Source of the DNA: Phylloscopus collybita
Lineage: Eukaryota; Chordata; Aves; Passeriformes; Phylloscopidae
Assembly: GCA_027886175.1 (NCBI GenBank)
Contig: JAJNNQ010000004.1
Coordinates: forward strand, 19,501,001 to 19,565,000
Direction of reading: 5' to 3'
DNA length: 64,000 nucleotides
A program made the translations under genes and the position numbers. How positions within the stretch are numbered: position 1 is the first letter of the stretch; each line of letters begins with the position of its first letter. This document shows positions 24,958-37,530 of the stretch, in pieces. The notes beneath the pieces are model-generated. The model ran no database searches and was not told the DNA's origin. It saw only the letters and a program-made list of their open reading frames with translations.

Positions 24958-27827
24958 TGAGATGAGAACTTGGGGCATCTCTGAAATTGACCTTAAAGTC
25001 TGAGACCTTGTTTGAAAAACTCCTGGATTCTGAGTACGTGTATTAAAGGCTAAAGTCAATTCATTAGAATCATCAAGATGAAATATATTTTTATTTTTTT
25101 TATGTTAACAATTCTGTTAAAGAAGCTCATTATGTATCGTGAAATATTGAATAGTTAGTGAAACTGATATTTAGCTTATAAGTCCCTTAAAAATTTCAGA
25201 CTAAAAAATTCATCTAAATCTACTGCTAAATTAATTTCAGGCACTGCTCCTGGTAGAGCTTTTATATTTCTCTTTGTGAACAGGTAATTGCTGCTATTGC
25301 CACTCTCCTCTTGGTAAAGTGGATATTATGAGCTTCAGTGCAATCAATATCTAGAAATAGAGTAAAACTGCAAGGTTAGGGGATTTTTCTTCTTCTTCAT
25401 CGACTAATTCTTCTCCTTAAACTGCTAAAGTATATGAATGGCTGACATTTTGCTCTAGACTTAGAATCTGTATCTTAAAAAATGTAACAGACACAAAAGA
25501 AGCTCCTGGAACACAGGGTCACGGGCTGTCATTTCCCTTAAAGGGCAGCAGTGTGTTTGTTTTATGAGGATGGTTTTTATCAGGGGATTTGGAGCCTTTC
25601 CTGCTCCTTCAAGGTTACACTCTCCCCACAGGCTGTCTGTGAGGGGCTGTAGGTGAGAAGTGGCACCAAGGGAAGCAGTTTTAGGTTGAGTTTTGACAGC
25701 CCCTTGCTGCATTACTTTCAGCAGGACGGTGTCACGTTGCCTTTCCAAAAGCAGCCAAAGGTGTTTCTGTGCTGCATTTGGGTCAATACTGAAGGATCTG
25801 TGACCGGGGGGCTGAGGGCACTTGTAGGAGAGGAGAGAGATTTGTTTCACACCTGCAGCAGGGCTCAGCGCACTTCCCTCTGCACAGTGGAAGACACTTT
25901 GGAAACGTGAACTTTATAGAGCAATACAACGATTTCATGGCTGTGTTTAAGTCCTCTCAAGCTTTTGAGGTTCTGAGTAATTTCCTTCTAGGCAAAAGCC
26001 ATGGGTGTATTCCAGCAGCAGAATGCTCTCGTGTGTGCATCCCTGCATTTCTCTGCTCTAGGCTGGGACACCCTGACTCTGCTGCCTGCAGCTGCTGGTC
26101 CAGCCTGGTGTCAGGGCTGAGCCTTGGCTGCCAGAGCCCCAGGGCTGGTGCAGATCAGCAGTGTGGAATTCTGCACTGCCAGGAGGAGTAGTGAAATGCA
26201 GGCAGAGGAACTCAGTGTCCTGGAGCCATCCTGGTGTGGAGCTCCTGCCAATGGGTGGTGCCTTTTCAAACACCTTGCTCCAGGGTCCCTCTCCTTACTG
26301 GGCTCACACATAATCTTAAGGGTGGGCAAGTTAAAAACCCTCTGAGAGGCAGCTGAGAGAGCCATATCTGAAAGACTGAACCTATTCACTTGGTTCCAGA
26401 AAACAAGTCTCTGTCAACTATTACTAATGCTGGTCTTTATTAATCTGAGCACAGCTGTGTTCTAATGAAGCAAGGTGGTTTCTCCATGCACATTGGCTCA
26501 CTTGGCAGTCTACTGGAGCATAGCAGAGCAAACAAAAAGTGGGTTATGTGCTGCTGGAACAAATGTAGTGTGATGTGCACTTTGTGTACACATCTGAAAA
26601 ATCCTACTCAGTCACCAGCAAGGAAATTGCTCCCCATGCTTGGATTGGATGTGACCATTTCCCACAACTTGGGCAGGATTATTTGGTAAAGAAGAAAATT
26701 CCTCTGGTGAGTATTTCCTGTGTTCTGTATTGCATGCACCATGTTCAAACTGAGGCTGGAGTTTTGGGGTGATGCTAAAATCATAAATGGGATCAAACCA
26801 TGTTCCTAGAATGAGCAGCTCACCTGAGCACTGCTGGTGTTTGCAGTCCCATCACTCACCCAGGGAGAAAAGGTAAACAGTGCTTCCTCCAACAGTGGAA
26901 TTGCTTCAAGAATGCTTTTTCAAACTTTTATTTATTGTATTCACCTCTGGATCATGAATAAAACAAACAGTAAAAGATGCAACACTGCTCTCACAATAAG
27001 GTCAAATAACACAGAGTGAAATTCAGCACTCTGCAGGAGGCCAACACCAGTCATACACCCCAATTAAGCCATCAAAGTACATCTAAGTGGAATTTATTTG
27101 GTGTATAAGGTTTGAACTATGAGTCTCACCTTTAGAGAGGCAGTCTACAAAGAACAAATGCTGGGCTTGAACTTGTCCCCAAATAAATCAATGTTATCCT
27201 GCAGATACCACAGGAAAAAAAAAGAGAGTCAAGTCACTTGACTCTTGTTTGCAAATACCTGTTTCTGAACCTTTGGAAAAGTATTGCAGCACAGAAAATA
27301 AGGGGAACACATTTCTACCTCGGCCTTATGGCTTTTGTGAATTACTTACTCTGGCTCCTGGGTACCTTGTTTCTTGCCCTTGCCATCTGTAGATTTAGTG
27401 ATTTATGTTTCCAGTGCAAAACGTTGCCCAGGACTGAATATTGAGCACAGCAGCACAAGGCTTAAGGAAATGGGCAGGCACAGGATATGAAGATTTTCAT
27501 GTCACCCATGTTCAAAGAGTGAATGAATACAGAACAAAGTTTTTGCACTATCATTCCATTATCTGCTCCTTTTAGTCCATGTTTGGACATTTCTAGTACA
27601 CAGCAGAGAATACAATATCACTGCATTTTTATCTGCTGGTATATACAGGGTTGGTGGGCTCTGTGTAAACAAATATTCCAATAGATTGTCTATATTAAAA
27701 ATCTCTGACCTGCTTAGGGAACATTTATGTTTTTGTATATGCTGACTTTATATATTGGCTTAACATGGAGATTCTGAATTTGTGATAACTTGGCCATAGT
27801 TTTTTCTAGGCTTTTTGGCTTTTTTTT

Positions 27828-27829
<2 letters not shown>
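24958..27829. other. Non-coding, unclassified
   Basis: Mostly unique. A more GC-rich part at about 26000-26330 has overlapping open frames on both strands, without a domain or splice signals. Confidence 0.45.
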
Positions 27830-27894
<65 letters not shown>

Positions 27895-27902
27895 CATATA
27901 TA
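27830..27902. repeat. (CA)n microsatellite followed by (TA)n
   Basis: About 25 CA units running into a short TA stretch on the plus strand. A typical, potentially variable dinucleotide repeat. Confidence 0.95.
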
Positions 27903-29220
27903 ATTATTAGTTGTACCTTAAATGAACATTTTTTCCTCTTCTTTAGCTGAACAAAATAAATTACTATTCTGCTTTCTTCTGTATTGTTTAAGATGCTTAA
28001 CTTAATATAAAATGGGGAAAAAAACTTCCTGATCTCTGGTTCTTGGCTAAACTTGTTTAGTTGACTGTTAGTGGAACGCATCTAAAAGGAAGTTTTTACT
28101 AAAAAAACTAAAAACTAAAACTAAAACTAATGGGAAGTTCTGATTTTTGTAGGTGCTAGACAGTAATATAAAATCCTCATCTGCATTCACTAATTTATGA
28201 TTGTGGGAGCCTTGTCCTTCAATACAGCTGGGAATTAAGATGCTTCTACCCTCATCCTCTATTCAAACAAAAGCCAGAATTTGCTTGCTGATGGAATTGT
28301 TTGCTTGAAACAAGCCCTTATGATTCAGTATACCATTTAAACATCTCATTACATCCTTTTATATCGATGTGTTTTTAAGGATTTTTTTAGTGCTGCAGTA
28401 AATTTGGCCCTTAAAATGCAGGGGTTTGCTCAAATGTTGCTTCAAACCATCAGCCTTTTGTGAGCAGAGCTCATCATGAAAGCAACTGTCAAAGAGGAGC
28501 ATGCAGTTTGTTACTGCAGGGAACCAATAAATAAGAATTCAAGCTTGTCAACATTTAGCTGTAGGAAATTTGAAGACATTCAAGCCTTAATGTCACAAAC
28601 ATTCTCAGAGTGCCAAGAGACCTGTCGAAATGTCTTTAATGACACCACTTAATGGGAGCAGATAAATGTAGAATGGGACCCAAGGCCTGCACCTGAGGAG
28701 TGCCACAAACAACTCTGTCAATACAGGGAAAAAATACAGATCACTGAAATCATATTGGTAGTGGGATGAATGTGCTTTGCAGAATTAAAAAGTCAGAAGT
28801 GTGGCCCAATGAGCTGGGAAGCTGCCAGGAGTTCCACTGGCTGTAGGGAATTCTACCAGTTCAGGCTGGATGTACATATAGAAAACCTCAGGTTAAATGA
28901 GAACTTCATAAACAAGAACTTTAGATCAGTTTTGTTGGATCTCATTGAGGCTTTGGGTGAAATCTTTGGAAATGCCCTTTTTCAAATAAGCATTACTAAA
29001 TCTCAATCCAGATTTCTAGCTTCTGGAAAGCAGCAAGAAGTATCACTGTTTGCAGAAAAAAAAAAAGTCATACCCATCATCCTCTGTCTTGGGAAGTTTG
29101 TGGTCTTTTCCACTAAAATTCAAGCTTTCAATCCTGTGTTATCTTTTCTAGGTAACTTTATCTTTTCCATCATGGAAGTACACAGAACTTTCTATGTAAG
29201 GACACAGAACACAGCTCACT
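27903..29220. other. Non-coding; long chance open stretch
   Basis: A 190-codon plus-strand open frame runs from 28770 into the T/G-rich block that follows. It shows no domain, has an A-run in its middle, and its last 40 codons are repeat-encoded, so I do not call it a gene. A small CTAAAA tandem stretch lies near 28100-28130. Confidence 0.45.
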
Positions 29221-29330
29221 GGTGGGTTTTTTTGTTGTTGTTGTTGCTGTTTGTTTGTTTGGGGGGGGTTGTTGGTTTTTTTTGGGGGGATTTTTTTTTT
29301 TTGGTTTGTTTGTTTTGTTCTGTTTTTAAT
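29221..29330. repeat. T/G-rich low-complexity block
   Basis: (GTT)n, (GTTT)n and G-runs on the plus strand. Confidence 0.9.
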
Positions 29331-32300
29331 ATACAGTGCTAGGAAAGATTAGTAACCTAGACTGATGTGAAGCTGCACCTTAAATAATTTGGTATTCATA
29401 ATTTAAACTCTGTGATTGTTATGTGCAAATAATGGTGTAGGTTAGCTTTTAGAAACTAACTCCTCAAGGAGGTGCTTCTAATTAATCCTCAGTGAGCAGG
29501 CACCATTTATAAAATGCACTTCAATCAGAAGTAACCTGGAATTATAAACAGGAGTGAGTATGTTTGTACTAATGAGCTGGTGACATTTAAGGACATTTGT
29601 GCCAAAAGGAATACAGCATTATGAAATGTTGTGGCATGAAGGTGAAACACAAAAATATTCCTAAAATACTTTTCTTTCATGAAAAAAAAAAATTGCATTT
29701 AACACTGTGTTGTTTCAATTTGCAAGACAAATTGTCTTTTGAAATCTGGGTAATGGTTAGAGCAAGCTGCAAATTTCTGGCTTTCACCAGTGTGACTTGT
29801 GAAAGTTTGAAGAGAATTAAGTTCTGAAAACATCCATCCAGTTAATACCCTGATACCTAAAAAATATACCTATGGAAGGAAAAATAAAATAAAAAAAACT
29901 GTCTGTAAAATGTATCACAGTGAAGTGCCTAAGGTGTTTTCAGTGAGGATTTTTGTACTTCTCTCTGTAATTGAAATGTAAAGCTAAGAATTTGAAATTA
30001 AATTTGAAATTAAATTAATTGTTGCTGGGTCAATTAAACAAATTTCATTTAAAAAGTATTTTCTGCTAATTGTACACTGGATGTGTCAGTAAGACTGGGA
30101 AACGAATGGATAGATAGATCACTCAAAGTGCACACCTTGCCCCAGCAGGTGAGCAGTGCTGCACACCTGCAATCACCAACTTTACATGAGGGGCCCCTCA
30201 ATAAAATCTCAACCTTTTTTTTTGCTATCAGCCTAATAAAGGCACACAGGTGAGGGTCTAGAGAATAGGAAAGGAGCTGTTGTAGATCATTTGGGATTTT
30301 CAGTCCAATTAACCTCGTTAGACATTTGTCTCAGGATCCTGAAGAGGCACATTCTGCATGTGGGTGTTTTGTTTCCATGTGTCTCTTTGGCTGTATGTTT
30401 GTCTGGGAGGTTTGTTCTTTGTTGTTTTTTTTTGTGTTTTTTTTTTCCTATTATTTACTTAATATTTTATGAATGTCTGTAACATGCAGATAATTAACAC
30501 ATTGCTCATCCAGGTTTTCCTGGATCCCATCTTCCCACTGCAGGAGCCCTTTTTTCCCCCTCTGTATTGCCCACATTTCACATCCCAGTAATGCCAGGGG
30601 GAGTTATGTGGGGGTTTGGAAGGAAAACAGAGCTGGGGGAAGAGCACCTGAAACTAATATTTACCACCCAGGAGACAAACTAACTGCTTCCAAGCCAGGA
30701 GTTCACAGATTTGTGTATTTTAAAGGGCAGAATTGTCACAGTGTAGGAAACAATGAATACACAGAGCCTTTACTATGCAGTGCCTGATACCAAAGTGCCT
30801 CAGCATTATTGGTAAATCACAGTGGTTTATGATAAGCTCATGGCTCATTCATCTGCCTTTTTTATAGTGCAGCTTTTGCAAAGCTGCCCAAGTTAATTCT
30901 GCTATAGAAGGCCTGTGTGAAAATAGCAGCATTTCATTACGAACACATTAAAAAGAAACTAAAATGATGAAAATATGCCAGTAATGAATCTCCACAATTA
31001 ATGGCCCAAATTAATGAAGGAATGAAATAAGAGCTCCTAGAATACTTGCTCACAGATATTGAGCTTTCAGTCTCCGAAAAGAGGGGATTAATTTATGGCC
31101 TTTTCAACGGATTAATGTTATTTGGCACAATTTGTAAAGTTCTTTCTTCTCCCTCATTCTTAGGTATAGTGTCAAACCTGTATGCTGAGAGGTATGAGAG
31201 GAAGCAGGGAGGAAAAGGAATAATGCAAACATTCTCCTGCTTCTGCTGAAGTATCCTGTGCATCTGCACATCCAGTTACTTGTGGAAACAGCAGAAAGTG
31301 CTGGCATAGCAATATTTTTTCTCTGACTTTTTTTTTTTTTTTACACGGAGGTTTAATATGCATAGCCTGACTTCAGCACACCTCTATGCAGTAGACTGAA
31401 ATGGATCTTTCAGGAAAATGCATGTATTTTGCATGATCCCTGAATAAGCTTTGCTGTATGAATACATTTTATGTTCTTTCTAAGTAGAGAGACAAACACA
31501 GGGCAGTTGTATTTCAAGGAATTCCACATCGGACTTACACTGATTGTAAATAAAGATAATCCTGCTTATAATGTAATATTCTCTCTTCTTGTTTTTTTTA
31601 ATATTTATTAGTAACAGTTACATTATATTTTCTGTAAATCTTGGGAATATATTTTAAAAACCTATATGTATTTCACATTCTCCTATATACTGCATGCAAG
31701 TTATGCACAGGTGGCAAAGATGTAGTGTTTGCTTAAACAAGACTGTTTGTCTTTTCTTGTCTTATTTACCTTCAGGTGAGAAGGTTATTTAAGGGTATTT
31801 ATGTTTATTATAATTGATCTAGAGGTGAAGATGCCTGATGCTGCAGGCATGTGCTTCTGCCAAGGCACTCAGTGTTATAACATGAATCATCCATAATTAG
31901 AGATAGTCAAAAGTTTAGAGATGGCAAATGCAAATTCCAGCTTTCAAAATATTACAAAATCTGCCTGAACTTCCTATTTCCTTGTAGTTATCAGCCAAAA
32001 GAACCAGGAATTCCAGAGGAAGAGGTGGTGCTTTAACCTACAGAGACTACTGGAATTCCCAGGAGTGTTTGGAAGTTGTGAGCGGCCACTTTTGGAAAAA
32101 TTCACAGCACCCTTCTGCCTGTGCCTTTGCAGTTTTCATACAGGACTTTGGTTTTGCAGCTTTGTTTTTATTTTTAGTTTTGTTTATTTTGTTGGTTTGG
32201 GATTGTTTGTTTGTTTTGCTTTTAATGAGGTCTTCCCAGCCCCATTTCCATTCTCTCTGTGCAAGGGTCACCCCTCCCAAAAGCTGCTGCACTCCTTTGT

Positions 32301-35300
32301 AAGGAAACTTGGGGCATGTTAATCTGTGTTTCCCTCACTGCTTCTCTGAGGGTACATGCACACACACACATTTCTTTCCTCAGGGCACACTTGTAGCTGC
32401 TGGGCACAGACCCAGCTTCTCAGAACTTGTGTCACTTGCAGAGTGGAGCTGCAGGCATAGCCCAGCTCCTGGAAGGGATGAAGTGCCCTGAACAGACACC
32501 GTGACCGTCAGCATCACGGGGACACCAGCTCCCCAGCCTCAGCCTCTGAGCCCTTCAGCTTTTCTCAAAGCAGAGCAGGGGCTGTACAGCTGGAAGGGCT
32601 AATATTGTACTTTTCTCAGGCTAATGCATCCTCTCCCTCTGGAAGGGTGATGGCAGCAAGGCTGGAGAGCCTCGTGCCACGGAGTGACCCCACAGAACTG
32701 TGCCCACAGGGCTGGAGAAGGGCTTGGGTCCCTGCCAGGACTGCCCTGCTGGACCTTAGCATCAGGCAAAGCCAACTGGAGCTGCCTTGAAGCAAATGAC
32801 TGCTGCATTCTCCTTGTTGGTGCATCTCTAGGTACCAAGTCGTTCTTTGTTTTTCCCTGCACAGAAATACCTGGTTTGTCCCCAGAAGTGTGTCTGTGTG
32901 TGCCTGTAAATCATGTACACTGAAACATGATGGATGCACACCTACAAGATGGCACAGTAAGGATTTAAATGATATATTAAATATCCGGAGTGCAAATATT
33001 TAATTGCATTTTAATAATTAAGAAATCCAAATTAGCTATTTTCTCTCCTTTGCCGTTCATTAGAATGAACTGATTCTCTGCCATTTTTCCTCCATTTAGT
33101 GCAGTCTCTACTGTAAAAAAATGTATTTTGAGACATTTCCATTCTTGGAAAGACTAATCAGCTAATGTTAGAAGACTAACAACATTCAAATGCAACAACA
33201 GATGGCATTAGGAATATTGCTGGAATAGGGAGTTTAGGATGAGGCTCCCCATGTATTTCTACCCCTCTTGATGTACAGCTGTTTTTGTCTGCAGATCTCA
33301 CATTCAGGCACTTGCAAAACTAAAAATGATGAATTGAAATGCAAAATTAATAAAAATTTGAATATCAAAACATGATCTTGCTTACCAGGGTATGAATTGT
33401 TTACACTGAGCTATCCTGTGTTGCTCTAAGAACTGGAAATCACCTGTTCATTATTAATGTAAACCTACCTGCATCCTGACGACAAAAATCCCAACAATTT
33501 GGAACACAATTCTCTGCACCAAGCATCAAGGTCAAGAATATATTTCCTCTTTATTTTGTTTTCAGAAAACATCTAAAATGCTCTGCACATGTAACAGAGC
33601 AAGGGAAGGAAATAAAGTGCTCTCTGCTGCAGTTGAAACAGAAAGGACCCACAGGGTTTCTCTCTTTGAGAAAACTTGGCACTGCTAATTTTTTGCAATA
33701 GGGAGTTGATATTTGGCAGAGACAGCTATTTGTCTCTTTTTCTTGTTTCCTTAAATTCTTGACATTTTTAAACTTTTGAAAATGTTATTTATTAGATGTT
33801 CTGTGAAAACCCCATAGCACGCAGCTACTCAATTCTAAGTTATGTGCTCCAGCCTCAACCTGCTTCAAAGCCTCGAAACAGATTTGGATTTATGGATATT
33901 TACAGTATCTGGGCATGTTGTACCATTCTCAAAGATGGATCAATCAAGCTGCCCACACTCCAGATCTGCCTGAGCTCTGTAGTGATTCATACCTCATTGC
34001 ACGGGGATTAAAATGGATATATAGAAATATCTCAGCTTTAGACAGTGAGTGTCATGTTTGACCAATGCAGCTTGAATTGAAATGAATTTTAAAGGAGGAG
34101 AGATGTCTTAGAGGGCATGCCAGAGGCTGGGATGAGTTATTAGAGTTTGCACACCTGACCAAAGTAACTGATTTTTCACTGCACTATGAGTTGCTTCCGT
34201 ACTCAGTGTCTTGGAAAGCCAAGCTGCTGATTCTTAAGACAGGCTTAGGTGCTGGAATTTTAGGTTCATCTACAGGGAAAAGTTGGTGTAAGAATATTTA
34301 TAAGCTACAATTGTTACAAATAAAACATACAATCAAAATTAATAATACTGAAATAACTGTAAGGTGCTTTGAGCATTAAAGAGCTTATTAGTATTTCCTC
34401 AGTAATTAAGTTATGCACTTATTTTCTCAACCCTTAACTAAAATGAACTCATTTTTAATGAGTCTGATGCTGAAAACACACGTTTTCTTCTACAGTGGTG
34501 TCACTTGTCTGGTTCTGCTCTCACACTGACATCATCACTCCAGTCCATGGAATTTTTCCAGGCATATATTAAATATTCCTGTGAATCAGAAGCTTTATGC
34601 CAGCAGAATGATTTAGGGCTAAAAGCTGACATTTCAGACAGAATTTCAATTGGTTGCACCAGCATGTCATTTTTTTTAATGAAGGAAAATTGTCAGAATT
34701 AGAAAGGTTTAAAAAATGTTTGAAGTTCAGTGAGAGTCCTTGTGAGCTATCTGGAACTTCTTAAATCTTAACTTCTCAATAACTTCTGTAAAAAGTTATT
34801 CTGGAACTTCCAAACTCCATTTTCTGAATGTCCATAATTTTCCTACTAGGTGTTTATAGATTTTAGTATACTGATGCATATATGCTTTAAAAACATATTT
34901 TAAAGTTTTCTAAGCTATTTCATGAGTTCTTACGTAGAAATGCATGACATGAACTACAAGCAGAATATGCACAATAAAATACATATTGCAGTATTTAATC
35001 TGTATACAACTTTAATCTTATAAGTGATTATGATAGTTAATCGGATTAATTTGGAATTAAATGTGGTCGCTTTAATGCTTTTGTTTTGGTTAGGTTTGTC
35101 TCTGTCCAGTCACTCTGAATAGAGTAGAAAAAACAGCTTTATGTCAGGAAGAACTCCAACATTATTTTTATTTTTTACTCATAAAACTATATATTTATCA
35201 ATGAGCACATCCTGTATTAACCTGGCTCTGTCAGACGGCCTGCAGTCAGTATGATTCCTGAGGAAATTAACTTTACAAATCACTCCATAAGTAGTCTTTT

Positions 35301-36599
35301 CTACATTATTTACTTTATATATTCATTTTCTAAGCATTTGCTTGTTAATTTAGCCCTAATATGCCTAATTCCACATGCATATATTTCCTACACTTAGTAC
35401 AGACACATCAAATTGAGATTGGAACTTTATATAAAATAAATATATTTCTGTTTATCAATATATATTTCTGTATATTTCTTGTCAGTAATTTTTTATTAAA
35501 TACTGACATATTTATATGTATCAGTATTTATCTATTATTTTCACTTGCATAATGGACAACATATTTACCAAAATGCAGTTTTTCAGGCAAATGCCAAGCT
35601 ATAACAACATCAGTCTGTCATTTTTCTCTAACCACCAGACAATACTGGTCCAGCTTTTCTAAGCAATAATTTCTGTAAATCTACATGCCAATAACAAACA
35701 TTTATGTCAGACCAACTCCAAAAATTTCTTGCTGCTTCTCTAAGCCCAGCAAAACCAAAACAACTTCAGCAGAGGGCATTTGCAGTACAGAGCACTTGAG
35801 AGACAGTTTGAAAGATGTTTGAAAGATATTCCCTTCTTGCTGCTGCAAAGGGGTGGCTGTAATGAAATACCTTGACCTTTAATTCAGAGTGCTCCTACTT
35901 GTGTTGGTATGAAATTACTTGATATCTTAAAAAAAAAAAAAAAAAAAGCTGAAATTAAGGCACAAAATTCAAAAATAAAACTTTTCTGCAGCTGTTTTAT
36001 GTGACAGAAGTACAGCTGAAGATACTAAATGTACTTTTCCTCATATTCAAAGAAAATATTATTATGTCAGTGTTTCCCCAAATCCTTAAATTCTTAATTT
36101 CATGGCGCCAAAGATGGGTTTCAGTCTGGCATGCCAGTGTCTGATCAGTGCTTATTAAGCCTGTTGACTGACCTCCAAGTGTCACACTTGAACCTCACTG
36201 CAATCATTTGAAAACTTATTTCTGAATTTAAAAAACTTGCTCTTGACCTCATTTCCCAAAGTTACAAATGAAGACATTCCGGAGGTGAGTGCTGAGTGCC
36301 TTTACCGCTGGATCTTGACCCTGTTCTGAGGGGAGGGTGGGAGGCCAGGCCATGAGATTTGCAGATGTATTGTTTTAAACTACTTTCCTTTTTTTTTTTT
36401 TTTCCCAGTTTTTTAGTGACTAATATAAAGTAGAAATGATAGGGGGAAAAAAAAAGTAAAGGTCCAAGGAAAACTTACGAAGAGTTGTGCAGGGTAAAGT
36501 TAAGAGCTTTCGTTTTTCTCTTTATTAATAATTTTGATTCGGGTCCTACTGTCTCAGCAAATAAAATCTTAATAATTTGTATATCCAGCTAGGAATGGC
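29331..36599. other. Non-coding, AT-rich desert
   Basis: No gene seen. Minor features are a T/G-rich patch at about 32150-32222, a short (CA)n near 32357, a locally GC-rich part at about 32400-32860 with overlapping frames on both strands, a T-run at 31327-31342, and a poly(A) run at about 35930-35947. The stretch 34780-35560 is very AT-rich. Confidence 0.5.
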
Positions 36600-37530
36600 G
36601 TCATCATAGAATCCCAGAATGACCTGAGGTGGAAGGGACCTTACAGCCCATCCAGTGCCACCCCTGCTGTAGAAATGTATGATATGAAATATATAGATTT
36701 CTGTGGCAGGGACACCTTTCACCATCCCAGGCTGTCCAACCTGGCCTTGGACACTTCCAGGGATCCAGGGCCAGCCAGAGGAAGAATTCCTTCCCAATAT
36801 CTGATCTAAGCCTCTTTTTGTTTGAAATCATTCCCCCATCACTCCATCCCTTGTCCCAAGTCTCTCCCCATCTTTCTTGCAGGCTCCCTTCAGCACTTGG
36901 AAGTCATCATTATGTCACCCCAAAGCTTCTCTCCTCCAAATGAACGCCCTGTAGTCACGGTTCGTGCCTGAAATGTTTTGATTTCTCTGAAATACTTTCC
37001 CAGGCACAATCCTGTAAAAAAGCAGTATGTTTTCCTAACACTATCCTGTTTTTCTGCATTCCTTTCTCTAGGAGGGACCTTGTTTGATGTCCCTCTGACT
37101 TGACCAATGTGGTCCAAGAAGTGTGTTTTTCTTCCACCCCTTCGGTGGGTTCTTTGTAGAATAGTATAAAGGGAAGAAGTCTGGAGCAATGAAGACAAAT
37201 TAGAGTAATTTTCAGCCTTCTGAATCACGAGTCCATGTCTTTCTTTCGTGTCCTATTGAGACATCACCCCAGCTCTCCCAGCCTGTTTCTGTAGTAGAGA
37301 GCAGCTTGGTGGCCTCCTCCGGCCTCTCTCCAGCAGCTCCAGGTCCTTCCTGTGCTCCAGCCCCCAGGGCTGGGGCAGCTCTGCAGGTGGGCTCTCACCT
37401 GAGTGGGGCAGAGGGGCAGAATCCCCCCCAGCCCTGCTGCCCACGCTGGGACTCAGCCCAGGACTGGGACCTGTCCAGCCTCTCACCCACCAGCACCTCC
37501 AAGGCCTTCTTGGCAGGGCTGGTCTCAGTC
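36600..37530 (-). mobile_element. CR1 LINE 3' fragment, split by an LTR
   Basis: The plus strand starts with TCATAGAATCCCAG and GGAAGGGACCTTA, the reverse complement of the avian CR1 3' end. It continues through the phrases typical of that 3' region (GTCCAACCTGGCC, CCAGGGATCCAGG) to CACCCACCAGCACCTCCAAGG near 37486. The CR1 match breaks at 36949 and resumes at 37267, where an LTR has inserted. A further 34-base AT-rich insertion sits near 36668-36702. The copy is truncated at its 5' side and holds no intact ORF2. It provides bird-lineage evidence for the window. Confidence 0.88.
36950..37266 (+). mobile_element. Solo LTR (317 bp) inserted in CR1
   Basis: The insert starts TGTAGTCACGG and ends GAGACATCA. 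CR1 sequence resumes directly on either side (GAACGCCC before, CCCCAGCTC after), so the target was a C-rich spot and the duplication is 3-4 C-containing bases (GCCC/CCCC). A TATAAA at 37165-37170 about 100 bases before the 3' end gives the plus orientation. No retroviral genes are attached. The short length and TG/CA ends fit an endogenous retrovirus LTR, but I cannot name the family. Confidence 0.7.

Noticed and set aside
28770..29342. 190-codon plus-strand open frame, the longest in the left part of the window
   Set aside because: No domain, an A-run inside, and its last 40 codons lie in the T/G-rich block. It is best explained by chance plus repeat.
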